Shown here: positions 9,302 through 20,351 of the stretch, in pieces
Position numbering within the stretch: position 1 is the first letter of the stretch
How the letters are laid out: every line of letters starts with the position of its first letter
DNA from: Icerya purchasi
Taxonomy: Eukaryota; Arthropoda; Insecta; Hemiptera; Monophlebidae
NCBI GenBank assembly: GCA_039619475.1
Contig: CM077115.1
Span: 594,357,643-594,421,642 of the forward strand
Length of the DNA stretch: 64,000 nucleotides
Reading direction: 5' to 3'
Notes under the pieces: generated by a model
The model's input: the letters and a program-made list of their open reading frames with translations, nothing else
Database searches by the model: none
What the model was told of the DNA's origin: nothing
Made by a program: the position numbers and the translations under genes

Positions 9302-11769
9302 CAGTAGAACCTCGATTATCCGACTTCCGATTATCCGATTTCTTGATTATCCGAGCAAAAAATTGCAACCGATTTCGGTCGATTATCCGATGTCCAAAAG
9401 TCGGTCAATTTTTTATTATCCGATTTTCCCTTATTTTTGCACTAAATAAACAAAAGAATATAAATGTTCGCATAGCGTTGAGATCTTGTAACCAATGCGA
9501 CTTGTGATGACTAAGTAAAACTAAGTAACTTGGTACCCCGAGTAATGGAGTGCGTGGGATATGTGAATTTGTTGTTGTTGTTTTGTCGATGTTCTCGCTA
9601 CTGTAACTCCAGTGTAAGTGTGTTGAAGTTTTACTTAAATATGCGTGTCAGGTTTGCATAGTTAAATTCTAGTTTGCGTATTTGTCTTCTGTAAAATGAA
9701 ACCTAGAGTTTTAGAAATTTCGAAGAAAAAACGAAAAAGTGTTAACAAGCCCAAACGTAAACGAGTCATGGTTTCCATCGAAAAAAAAATACAAGCAACC
9801 AAAAGAGTCGATAAAGGAGAAAAACTATCCATTGTTGCTATTTCGTATGGTGTTTCAAGCAATACCGTGGGCGACTGGATGAGAAACAGAACCAAAATTC
9901 AAAAGTTTTACACCGAAAGTGCATCAAATGCAGCCGATAGGAAATCTATGAAGTTAACTTACACGCCGAAAATTAATGAAGCTGTGTACGTTTGGTTCTA
10001 TTCGGTAAGAAGCCGAGGACTACCGATATCAGGTCCGATCGTTAAAGAAAAAGCCGAAATTTTGGCTCAAAAATTTCCCGATGAGAGTAAAGGTTTCAAA
10101 GCTAGTGAAGGTTGGCTGCATAAATGGAAGGTATTTTATGGTATCCGCCAACTCAACATAAATGGTGAAAAAATGTCGGCCGACGAAGTAGAAGCTACGT
10201 TATACTCCGAAAGAATTGCGTGACTTAATTTACAAAAAGAGTTACTACATGGATCAAATCTTCAATGCGGATGAGACCGGTTTAAACTTTAAAATGTTGC
10301 TAACCAAAACTTTGGCGGAAAAAGCTGATCGTGAGGCACCGGGAGCGAAGAAGTCTAAAGAATGTGTTACAATTCTAACTTGCGCAAATGCTTCGGGAAC
10401 TCTCAAATTACCCTTATTATTTGTGGGAAAATCAGCGAAACCTCGTGCCTTGAAAAATTACGATTTTCGAACATTACCAGTTGTGCACAAAAATCAAAAA
10501 AGCGCTTGGATGGACGCTAACCTTTTCCGGGATTGGTTTTTCGACGAATTTGTACCACGTGTTGAAAAGTTTTTAAAAGAAAGTGACCTTCCTCGGAAAG
10601 CTCTGTTGTTGATTGATAACGCACCATCACATCCTGAAGTTGAATCGTTGAAAAGCAAACACATAATCGTAAAGTTTTTGCCACCCAACACAACCAGCAT
10701 TGTACAACCCATGGACCAAGTAGTTATCGTTTCATTCAAGAGAAATTATCGGAAGTGTCTTCTACAAAAAATTTTGCTGAATTGTGACGAACGAGACATC
10801 GATGTAACGAATTGTTTGAAGAACATTACAATGAAAGATATTATATTTTGGACTGCGGATGCTTGGAATTCTGTAAAAATATCATGTCTTCCACTCTTAG
10901 ATATAACCTATGATGATGATCGTACTCAAAAAAGTGACCCAAAGAACGATGACTGTGCTCCAACGTTGGAAAAAATGTTGAAAAAAATACCCGGATGTGG
11001 TGACGTAAATGCGAATGATGTTGAAGGGTGGATAGTCGCAGACGACTCCGAATTTAATATGAATGACGAAGAAATTGTCGAATCTGTGCTACGTGATTTC
11101 AAGAAACCATCTTTAGAGGAAATAGAAAAGGAATCGGAAGAGAAAATTTCGTATAATGCCGCTTATTCCGCTTTACAAATGAGTCTAAATTTTTTAGAAA
11201 AACAAGACGACATTACCTCTTGAGAACTAATGGTATTCCGCAAGTGGCGAGACTTTGCCGCTAGAAAAAGAGTCAGTATACCTCAGCAAAAATCTATTAC
11301 AGATTTTTTTTTCAAAAAAATGATTTAACGATAACAAGTATGTACCAAAGAAATGATCTTTCTTTTTCGAATTGTGTTTTTTTTTTAGTTTTAGGTTTTA
11401 CCATTTTTTTGTTTTGAAGAGGACTTTTTTTTTATTTTTTAAATCTTAGTTATTACAGGGTGGTAGGTACATGTAATGTATTTACTCTGTTAGTTTTGTT
11501 TCAAACGAGAATTATTACGCAATACATATTTTTTCATTTTTAATTCGAAGTGATTTAATTTTTTTATTTTGAATTGCACATTTTCTACGTACCTTTTTCA
11601 TTGTTTTCTGTTTGTTCAATCATTTATATAAAATTTTTGCAATACAAAGTTTATTTATTACGTTTTTTCAAAAATAAAAATAAAAAATAACGAAAAATCG
11701 ATTATCCGATTTTTCACGACATCCGATCTTCGTTCGCCCCAATTAACTCGGATAATCGAGGTTCTACTG
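9302..11769 (+). mobile_element. Complete Tigger/pogo-like transposon
   Basis: 2,468 bp flanked by TA at 9300-9301 and 11770-11771. The ends are inverted repeats identical over 22 bp, starting cagtagaacctcgattatcc. The subterminal regions carry extra copies of the core GATTATCCGA: about five direct copies between 9313 and 9424, and more near 11699 and 11750. These are likely transposase binding sites. The interior encodes a CENP-B-like DNA-binding domain plus a DDE domain, as expected for the Tigger branch of Tc1/mariner. Only one frameshift breaks the transposase. Confidence 0.93.
9696..11223 (+). pseudogene. Tigger-like transposase with a single frameshift
   Basis: The first frame (9696-10223) gives MKPRVLEISKKKRKS, then a psq/CENP-B type helix-turn-helix (VAISYGVSSNTVGDWM) and a second HTH_Tnp_Tc5-like domain (KFPDESKGFKASEGWLHKWK). 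The second frame continues from about 10213 with FNADETGLNF (first catalytic Asp), LLIDNAPSH (second) and PNTTSIVQPMDQ (third), with 32 residues between the last two. It ends at 11223 after an acidic tail. The frames meet in the run gaaag at 10209-10213. One extra base there explains the break, because both sides align with family order and no sequence is missing. Total length is about 508 codons. I read it as a recent mutation (or a sequencing error), not programmed frameshifting. Tigger-type transposases act in the nucleus and are related to CENP-B. Confidence 0.9.
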
Positions 11770-11779
11770 TATATATGTC

Positions 11780-12034
11780 GATTTTTTTTTTTTCAATCTG
11801 AAGGGAGTATATAACTAATTTTTGTCTTTGCTTGAAAAAATGAAAATCATAGAATAATGTTCAAAACGAACCTAAATGTTTGATTTTTAATTAAAAAATT
11901 AAAATGCGGCTAATTTTTATGTGTAATATTACTATATTTTTATATATATATTTTTTTCGTTAATTAAATTAAACCAAGTATTTTGGTCGTATTATACGAG
12001 AACAAAAATATGAACTATTACGTCTGATTCTTCT
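11780..12034. other. AT-rich spacer
   Basis: T- and A-rich intergenic sequence with no coding signal or terminal repeat. Confidence 0.5.
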
Positions 12035-12212
12035 GGAAAAATAGAAGGGAGACGAGGAAGAGGTCGAAGAAGGATATCATAAATGTCTAACACTGGAAAA
12101 TCGTCAATGGAATAGTTGTGATGCAAGTGGCAAGAAGCCATAATACATAATCGTCTACGGGCAGAACACTACGTACGAAACGCCTAACAAGAAGAAGAAA
12201 AAGAAGAATAAG
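12035..12212 (+). pseudogene. LINE C-terminal fragment with short-repeat tail
   Basis: Translation gives EGRRGRGRRRIS, followed across stops and a shift by NTGKSSME and CDASGKK. This basic stretch before a WLxNxxxW segment is the usual C-terminus of RTE/L2-like insect LINEs. The fragment ends in AACAAGAAGAAGAAAAAGAA, a short tandem 3' tail typical of LINEs that lack a true poly(A). Nothing upstream belongs to it, so it is a strongly 5'-truncated insertion. Confidence 0.5.
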
Positions 12213-13940
12213 GTCCGTTTTTAATAGTGATCTTTGATTTTTAAAGATAAAAATTATTTAGGTGTCCCCTTTAGATTCGGAATATTTGACGGCTAAACTT
12301 ATCCTTATTAACAAGGGTACATTTCGGTCAAGGCCGTGTCCACTGAAATAGTTATTATGAATACACAAAAATCTGAAAAAAATCACATATTTAAAATAAA
12401 TATTGAAGCTTTTTTAGGGTGTTCTTATACATTAAAAAAGAAAAAAGAAAAAAATATGCTCCATATTTTTAGGTACTTCATTAATATCTTATACAAAATT
12501 ATTATTATTTTTTTTTTTTAAATAAATAAATAAATATATTTCATTTTCATTTTTTCATTAAATTAATTTACATAAACCGCAAATGCGCTTAGTTAGCGCT
12601 AGCAGCGGAACTATTGGTCATTATACCTGAACTATAAATATGTGCAATTATTATTGAGACAGAGAAACGACAATTTTGTAGTCCAGGTTTACATAGTAAT
12701 AACGTACGGTTACAACAATTATTCTTCACTAAAAGTAAAATCTAACAATCATTAAAAATAAACAACTGTGAAGCTTACAAAGGCTAGTGTTTAGTGTACG
12801 AATCAACACAACAGTTAACCAAATGAGATAAACAAGAAAATTAGAACAGGTGATGTTTACACGTTTCTACTAGCCCATGTTTACAAATATTCTTAAACGT
12901 TAATTTCAAACTAAGTAATACTTAAGATTTTAAAATTAAAAACTACATTTACACTGAAACACACACACTCCCCGTTCCCTTGAAATTGATGGCAACCTCA
13001 AAAGTAATATGTGAACGAGAAACTATGTATATAACATTAAATAAAAACAATAAGCATAACTGGTGTATAAAAAGTAATAATAATATAAGTATTATATTAA
13101 TCATGACAGTAGCAATACCATATACAAAGTGAAATGAATCTATTGGTTACATTAATAATAGAATAATAAAAAGCTTATAGCAGTAATATTATAATTAAAT
13201 TATAGTAATAGTGTTATAAAATATTCATTATAGTCATAAGATAACGCTAGTAGTAAAAATATCCTAATCGAAATGAACTACAAATGAAACTAATTAATGT
13301 ATAGGTTTAAGTTAAATTAAATTTAGATACCGTTTAATTGCGAAGTAAATGAAGTGATATATTTCGAATAAGTCGATTTTATCGCACATAAATACTTAGA
13401 AAAACAGTTGCCCTAAAACCTACTGGTATATGATAGTTTTTCTGTAGAAAAATTCTAATGTAAATAAGGCGAAATCTAGATTCTAATTTTTTATAGTACC
13501 TAAACGCTTTAATGTATTTTTCATTGCGAATTACGAGTGGTATTTACTACGGTAGATGATAACTTTGCAATTGTTCCAGGGGTGTAATGCCGTATTAGTG
13601 GATTAATAGTTATTTTGAACATTTATTAATTAAGAAACTACTAAACTATATTAATAGAAGTGTATCGGGTTGTGTTATACATTAGTAATAAATTTGATTT
13701 ATATTTTTGTACATCATGATAGTATGAACAGACGTGTATTTATTTTGTTTCTATCATTAAGGTTTTTTTAACTATGTGAGATACTGTAACAATTAATTTG
13801 TTAATATTAAGCTGTTGACATACGCTGTGTATAATATTAGATATTCTTGAGGTAAGAGGTTATGTGTATACGAATAAAGACCTATTTTTAAACTAAAATT
13901 GTACTTGTTCTCAAATCGACATTGTAATATGAGAATTTCA
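12213..13940. other. AT-rich sequence, possibly 3' UTR of the adjacent LINE
   Basis: No coding signal on either strand. A T-run with AAATAAAT units at about 12507-12535 could be the poly(A) end of the minus-strand LINE whose ORF stops at 13941, which would give it a 3' UTR near 1.4 kb. This is only a possibility. Confidence 0.3.
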
Positions 13941-16430
13941 TTAACGTATCATACTATTTTCATTAGATTTAGTAGTGATATAATGTATTACAATTTTTCG
14001 CTTATATTTGTAATTTTTAAGCTTATTTTTTAGCGTTTCTGGTAATGTATTAAAAAGCTTAGTCCCAATGTATGTCGCTTGCTTTCTACTGTGAAATTTA
14101 ATGTAAAAAGGTAGTTCTGCTTTCTCTCGCTGTGATGCCCTAGTTATTCCGGACTTGAATTGTATATTGAACTTTTCTTTATTTTTTAGCATATACAATA
14201 ATAAGTTCGTAATATAAAGATCCTCGACATTTACTGAACTGCTATTAGTGATGAAGTGTATTCCAGAACTAATCGTTTTACTTAAAGATTTTTGTAAAGA
14301 AATTATCGGCGTAAGATGATATTTAGCCGCACCACCCCAATGTATAATACCGTAAGCGAATGTCGATTGATAAAGTGCAAGATATATCGTACGGAGTTGT
14401 TTCTTACTGAAATGTTGTTTTAAATAATAAAATAGGTAATTCAATTTCCTTAATTTTGCCGATAGGTAATATAGATGTCTATTCCATAATAATTTGCAAT
14501 CTAAGTATACCCCCAAATATTTCACATCATACACTCCGTCTATAAAAATATTATACTCCCATTCTATTTTTATTTGGTCCCCTCTGTGCTGTGGAAGATT
14601 GCTGTATATTAAATATTTTGTTTTTTTAACATTTAACTGTAACTTATTGTTATACATCCAATTACGTACTCTGCTTACATCGTTCTGAATTTGACATTGT
14701 AGTAAATTTGCAAATCGTAAACTTGCAAACAAGACAGTATCATCCGCACAGGTGTATATTTTCCCTGATATATTTAAATTACATAAGTCATTTATATATA
14801 TTAAAAATAAAATGGGTCCCAAAATGCTACCCTGTGGTACGCCGTATTCTTGTATTAAACTATCGCTAAGAGTTTAATTTATTTTTGTGACAATTTTCCT
14901 ATTTGTTAGGTAAGAATGGAACCAACTATACATAAAACCGCGGAAACCGCAAGCGTGTAATTTCTTTAAAAGTATATTGTGCTCAACTATGTCGAACGCC
15001 TTGCATACGTCTAAATATACTGCAGCAACAGAACACCCATACTCTAATTTTTCGGAAATTGTTGTTATATGATTAAACAAGGCGTCGTCAGTGCATTTGT
15101 TTTGTAAGAAACCGTATTGATTTTCACTGAAATAATCTTGTTTATTTAGATATTCTAACATCTTTATTTTTATGCACTTTTCGAAAATTTTTGAGAAAGA
15201 TGATAATAAACATATCGGTCTATAATTAGCGATGTCAGTAACATTGCCGCTTTTAAATACCGGTGTTATTATTCCGATTTTTAAAATGTCAGGAAAAGTA
15301 CCCATCATAATGGATTCATTAAATAAATACATTAAAGGTTTAATGAAGAATTCTATATTTTCTTTTATAAGTATTATTGAGATTTCATCAAAGCCATATG
15401 AATTCTTATTCGGGAGTGACAATATAGCAGTTCTAATGTCGTGCATAGTGAAATCTATAAACCCAAACGAGCTACTACAATAATTAGGCGTGAAGAAACT
15501 GTTCGGATCGGAAACCAAACTAGTTTTAATAGATTTAATTATATTTACGAAGTAGTTGTTAAAATGGTTAGCTATAATATACTCGTTTTCGCGTACTGTT
15601 ATTAATTCGCTATTGACAGAAATTTCTTGCAAGATTGGTTTTTTGTTACCTATTACCTTTTTGATAAGAGCCCAATATTGTTTAGGATTATTACTGTAGT
15701 GATGTAATTTATTTGAGTAATATTCTTTTTTTGCAACTCTAGCTAATTTTTGCAATTTTTTAGAAACAAATTTAAACTGACGTAGTATATTGTCATTTGT
15801 GGGATACTGCTTGACTTGTTTATATAATGAGTTTTTTTCTCATGATAACTCCATTACCTCGTTAGTGACCCATTCTATTCTTTTCCGGCAAGATTTATTG
15901 TGTTTACATATCCTTTTAGAACGATCTAACGCGCTTTTAACAATTGATATAAATGTCGCGAACTTTTCGTCTATAGACTATGATTCAGTGTAAAGTACTT
16001 GCAATTTGCACTGCTTTAGGTTGTTTTTCAGCAACAACTTATCAACAACAGTATATACTTGCTCACTACCATTTAGATGAGGGTTGGAAACTGTATTAAT
16101 ATTAATATGTAGCATAGAGTGGTCGGAGAAATTGCATGGTAAAATTTGGACACTGGCATTCAACGGCGTATTGTGATTTATAATACCACGAACAAAAACG
16201 TGATCCAAACAAGATGAATACCTATCTTTTTCCCTGCTATATGTAGGATGGTTATGCATGCTTTTAAATCCGTGCGAACTGAGCAAGTTTAGATAATTCG
16301 TACTTTTCAAATTATCAAGTAGATTTATATTTGTCTCCTGTAATTAGTGCAACCCGATTTAACGTACCTATAACCTCATTGAGCTCTAAGAGAAATTCTG
16401 ATTGTTGGGAATTGCAAAAACGGTAAATTA
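13941..16430 (-). pseudogene. LINE with endonuclease and reverse transcriptase, broken frames
   Basis: Read from 16430 down, a decayed endonuclease C-terminal half comes first. LNEVIGTLNRVALITGD is followed by a frame from 16310 with SSCLDHVFVRG and CNFSDHSML, the latter holding the SDH motif. The RT then runs from 15755: PNKNSYGFDEISIILIK, NYRPICLLSSFSKIFEKC, FSENQYGFLQNKCTDDA and VYLDVCKAFD (first catalytic Asp). A one-base shift near 14875 leads into YGVPQGSILGPILF and TCADDTVLF (the ADD pair, normally YADD), then the thumb to a stop at 13941. Order and motifs fit the jockey/CR1 group; I do not assign a clade. The catalytic aspartates are kept and the breaks are few, so it is among the younger LINEs here. 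The 5' part of the endonuclease and any ORF1 are missing. Confidence 0.85.
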
Positions 16431-16455
16431 TTACGAGTATAATCAATAACATATG

Positions 16456-16623
16456 TAATTTTTATTAATGTTCATATACGGGGTAATTCATTTATGTGAA
16501 TTATTAATATATAAATCAAAATGATGGAAATTATTAATAGTACGAATATTAGTGAAAAAGGTATTGTTATTTATAAAATAAATATGCGAAGAAAATTTTC
16601 AAAAATTCTAGACACGGGCCTGA
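16456..16623 (-). repeat. Interspersed repeat family B, copy 1
   Basis: Matches the plus strand at 51738-51912 in inverted orientation. Shared landmarks are AAATCAAAATGATGGAAATT, TTATTAATAGTA and the terminus CACGGGCCTG. The other copy begins CAGGCCCGTGCCC. The sharp end with that motif looks like a transposon terminus, but the other end is not defined. Confidence 0.65.
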
Positions 16624-18256
16624 TTTCGGTCTCCCAAAAGAACCAAAGCGTCTATAAAAAAATTTGTTACAACAAAGAAACTTAATTTATGCTATAAAAT
16701 ATTTGTATGAATTTTACCTACGAATTGTAATCATTTATTTTTAATACTATTTTCTAGTAAAACTATTAATGTGTTCCCTTTTTATTCTATTTTAAATGTA
16801 ATTATCATCGATCTTGTGCCATTTTTATTTATTTTTAATTTTTTATTTTATAATTTTAATTAAAAATAGTTCAATGAGAAATACATATATATTTAAACTT
16901 CCCCATGGGGACAAAGAGAATTCGGATCGGATTACTAACAAAAATAAAAAAGAAATAAAGTGTCTAATAAAAATACTATCTTTCTTACTATTTCTAAACT
17001 ATCATATTTAAGGTATAATTTTATAATTTCGTTTTATTTTTCGACCCTAAATATAAGACAAAAGTTAAATTAAAAATTGTAATAATTATGTATTTTTAAA
17101 TTTCTAGAATAATCACTATTTGATTTATTTTTACGAAACAGGGGTATTTCTCAAATCTACTGCCTACCGTAGAAGATTTTACGTAATTATATATTCCCAA
17201 CCCCCCTAGTCCTTCTGGATCCGCCACTGATATATATATAAATTATAACGTAATTCTTAGGCCACCCCCCATTAGAAGAAATGTCCCAATTTTATATAAC
17301 GTTTGTTATATTTTAACTTTTACCGACTCTGTATATATTAATTACAACGTAATTCTTAGACCGGCCCCTATTAGATTTTGTAACAAAAAATGTCCTAATT
17401 TTATCTAATGAAAGTTAAATGTTAGGATAGGATTTTTGTGATTATGTTATTATATTCATATGGATCGATTTACAATTACGTTGTAAATTTTGATCATTTT
17501 ATACAACGTATAGAAGAGAAAGAGACAGAAATGTAAGCATGATGGGTCAAAAAAATGGCCGAGTTATATACATATATATATATATATATTAGAGACAGAT
17601 CCAGAGAGACATTTTGGAGAAAGAAATTGTACAATTATGTAATATATTCTGCGGTAGGCAGTAGATTTGACTGGTTTCATAAAGAAAATCAAATAGCGAC
17701 CTATTTAGAAATTTAAAAATGTGTTTTAAAAATACATAATTATTACAATTTTTAATTTAACTTTTGTTTTCTTTTTAGGGGTGAAAAATAAAACGAAATT
17801 ATAAAATTGTAACTAAAAAATGGTAGTTCAGAATTTGAATAGTAAATTAGTAAAAAGAATACAACGATATTATTATTATTATTAGACTTTACTTTTGTTT
17901 TATTTTTGTTAGTAATCCGAATTCTCTTTATTCGTGAGCAAGTTTAAATATATTATATATTTCTCATTGAACTTTATTTTTAATTAAAATTACAAAATAA
18001 AAACTAAAAATTAAAAAGACAAAAGATCAATGATAGTATTGTGTTTAAAACAGAATAAAAACGCAACGTTAACCGGTTTTTATAGACAACAGTGCTATTA
18101 AATGTTAGTTATAATTAAATATCCATATGTTGTAACATTTATACAAAAAACTTTTATAGTATAAATTACGCGTTTTTCTGTGTAACAAATTTTTTCATCG
18201 AGGTTTCGGTTCATTGGCGGACAATGTACCCCCTCCCTGTGGATCTGCTACTGCGT
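16624..18256. repeat. Two inverted hAT-like arms around a (TA)n-bordered repeat
   Basis: The left arm is about 16624-17233. The right arm, about 17597-18256, reads as the same sequence on the minus strand. Landmarks in order are AAAAAAATTTGTTAC, GTTCAATGAGAAATA, AAAGAGAATTCGGAT, TTTATAATTTCGTTTTATTT, AAATTGTAATAATTATGTAT and AATCTACTGCCTACCG. The inner ends finish in a TIR-like GGATC(C/T)G(C/T)C-ACTG or TCTCT motif. The outer right end has CTGTGGATCTGCTACTG. CAGTGGCGGATCC-type termini are common in hAT-like insect elements, so these are probably two non-autonomous copies in opposite orientation. Divergence is roughly 15-20% by eye. The left outer end is replaced by repeat B. Confidence 0.6.
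17234..17592 (+). repeat. (TA)n-bordered repeat, copy 1
   Basis: A repeat with TA-microsatellite on both sides. The 5' start is TAATTACAACGTAATTCTTAG, present twice (about 17240 and 17335), so the unit begins with a partial duplicate. The shared body includes GAAAGTTAAATGTTAGGATA and GATTTTTGTGATTATGTT, and the 3' part ends AAATGGCCGAGTTATATA. Homologous copies lie at 24259-24560 (minus) and 25428-25857 (plus). No coding capacity. Confidence 0.7.
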
Positions 18257-18408
18257 ACATAAATATGACATTCGCATAAATTATTATAAAAATGTTTTTT
18301 TTCGTATGAAATTTTTGTATACGAAACAAAGTAAACTCAGTAATGGCGGAAGCGATGTACATTAAAATTTCATTATACTTATTATGCAAAGAGTACAGAA
18401 TAAAAGTT

Positions 18409-18904
18409 ATTATGCACGATCATCTCTGCTTCATGGTACATAACCAACATCACGATCCATGAAGATCTTGGAGTTCAATTTGTAAAAAATGTGAAATAAA
18501 AACTGCTGCCCGACGACGATATGCTGCCAGGTTGAAGGAACATCCTAATCTTACAGCAAAAGAACTGCTGAGCAACCCAGGCGAGGGACGTAGGCTGAAT
18601 AGGAAACGACCTCAAGATCTCTTATAAATTAAAAATGTATAAATAATATGTGTGTGTGTGCTGATGTGTGAGGGTGTATGTGCGTGTGTGATGGTATGTA
18701 TGTGTCCGTGAGAATGCAAAAATATGTGTGTATGCATCTTGTGTATACATATATAAGGTAATTTTAGCACCCTTCACTGGTTGGGTTGCTTATTCATGTT
18801 ATTTTAACTTATTCCATAGATTACCAAATAGTTGGTAAGACTAGGTGTAAAATAGCAAGATATATATTAAAAAAAAAAAAAAAAAATACTCAATTATGCA
18901 CGAT
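18409..18904 (+). mobile_element. 5'-truncated jockey-type LINE 3' end with TSD
   Basis: A 12-bp direct repeat attatgcacgat at 18409-18420 and 18893-18904 brackets a 472-bp insert ending in a poly(A) run (about 18869-18886). Inside, the plus strand codes TAARRRYAARLKEHPNLTAK, then ELLSNP and RRLNRKRPQDLL before a stop: the C-terminus of jockey-clade ORF2. A GT-rich 3' UTR (18650-18740) follows. Target duplication, poly(A) and 5' truncation are the marks of target-primed reverse transcription. Confidence 0.85.
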
Positions 18905-19871
18905 ATATACTAAAATGAACTAAATAATACGTGTAGTGGAACATTAAATCTAAAACGAACTAAATAATAAATATAAGGGAAACACTAAATATAATTTCAT
19001 TAAAAGACACTTTTATATTCGATGCTAAATCTCTTATGTAAAATTTTAAATACGAATTCTTATAACGAAAAATAACTTTAACGCATAAACACCGAAAACA
19101 GTTGCTTTTTTTTTCCAGTTCTATTTTTGACCAGATTGATTCTAAACAATATGATTTCACCTACATATTGGTATAATTACATGCAATAAGAGCGCATTTA
19201 TTATTCGTATATAAATTTTAAATACACACACGAAAATCCACACTACATATGTATTTTCTCATGTTCGCGTACGCATATGACTATCGAAATTAATAAATAA
19301 TTTATATAAACTCTTAATTACCAACTGCTTTTTCCTAAACTTAATATACCGTCTATATATATCGTTAATAGATGCTGTAATTTGGGTGCAACGAGAATGG
19401 AGAAATTGTGTTTTCGTTAAGACGTATCAAATACATCGGTTTAATTTGATTATCGGAAATAGGCACGCATGGAGTGTTCAACGCTTATGGTAGCCCGATT
19501 ATATATATTAAGCTTTATATTAAATAAAAATAAGTGAGGAAATACTTCGAAATTAGGTTGCGCAGATCACGTAGCACATGCACAGATGAAGATCGCTCGT
19601 GCTCTAACTATATACTAGGTCGTCTCATTGGCAATTGAGCGCGAGGCTAACAAAAAAAAAAAAAAACAAATACACATTTAACTTTTATTTGGCATTCTGG
19701 AATTGAGCTTTATAGTATATTCGAAGACCTAACACTTGCAGCCGATACAGTGACAAAAATTCAAGATCTTCAATTTACAGCAGCTTACGAGATCTTGCGC
19801 GATAATCTGAGTATTTCATTGGTCAAAAAAAGAATCTTCGAAGGTGTCAGCATGTAAGTTGTTTTAATTAA
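18905..19871. other. No gene recognised
   Basis: AT-rich sequence with an A-run at about 19650. Only short ORFs, none resembling a family. Confidence 0.5.
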
Positions 19872-20321
19872 CTACAACGTCATTTCGAACATTCGTAAAA
19901 TATGTAGAAGCTCCTTCCTAGCGAGAAGAAATCCGGCTGGAAGGGTAAAAAGAAAAGTGCCGATGTTTACAAATTGAGAAAAAGTGAAGAGATGGTTTTG
20001 CTGATGGCCAAACAATTCGGTGCCGGAGACGGCATAAATAAGACGAAGAGAAAGCTGTCGTGCTTTAAGTTCTCTCATTTCTTGCCGGTACGTTAAAGTA
20101 CCGCATCGTGCTTTATGCCGAATTACATATTTCGAATAATGAAATTTGATTTTCCCGGTCGATGTCTTCTGAACTGTCTTATTAAAATTTTTTGTTCTGC
20201 GCAGATACCTTATTGCGCATCTTAATGCCACCCGCATAAGCAGATAAACGGTCATTCCACATTCCATTTTTCGAATATTGAGACACAGTAGCAGTACTAC
20301 TAGCAGCACCGTTGAAAGCAT
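19872..20321 (-). CDS. Weak candidate ORF with signal-peptide-like start
   Basis: The frame is 149 codons from the ATG at 20321; an in-frame GTG at 20351 would add 10. The first residues, MLSTVLLVVLLLCLNIRKME, look like a signal peptide or membrane anchor. A basic segment (RYLRRTKNFNKTVQK, SKYVIRHKARCG) and a hydrophobic stretch near the end (NIGTFLFTLPAGFLLARKEL) follow. I recognise no family. It lies at the edge of the only extended stretch here with balanced base composition and no TE signature (about 20340-21560), which makes a host exon conceivable. Length alone does not prove it; splice sites and codon bias could not be tested. Confidence 0.2.
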   Translation of the reverse strand: MLSTVLLVVLLLCLNIRKMECGMTVYLLMRVALRCAIRYLRRTKNFNKTVQKTSTGKIKFHYSKYVIRHKARCGTLTYRQEMRELKARQLSLRLIYAVSGTELFGHQQNHLFTFSQFVNIGTFLFTLPAGFLLARKELLHILRMFEMTL

Positions 20322-20351
20322 CTTTGAAAAATCAAGGAAACTTTCGGCCAC

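Noticed and set aside
9174..9507. Frames on both strands over the left end of the Tigger element
   Set aside because: They cross the terminal inverted repeat and its decamer array, so they are not coding.
10209..10216. Programmed frameshift signal in the Tigger transposase
   Set aside because: The run gaaag is not a known slippery heptamer and the family normally has one continuous frame; a one-base gain explains it.
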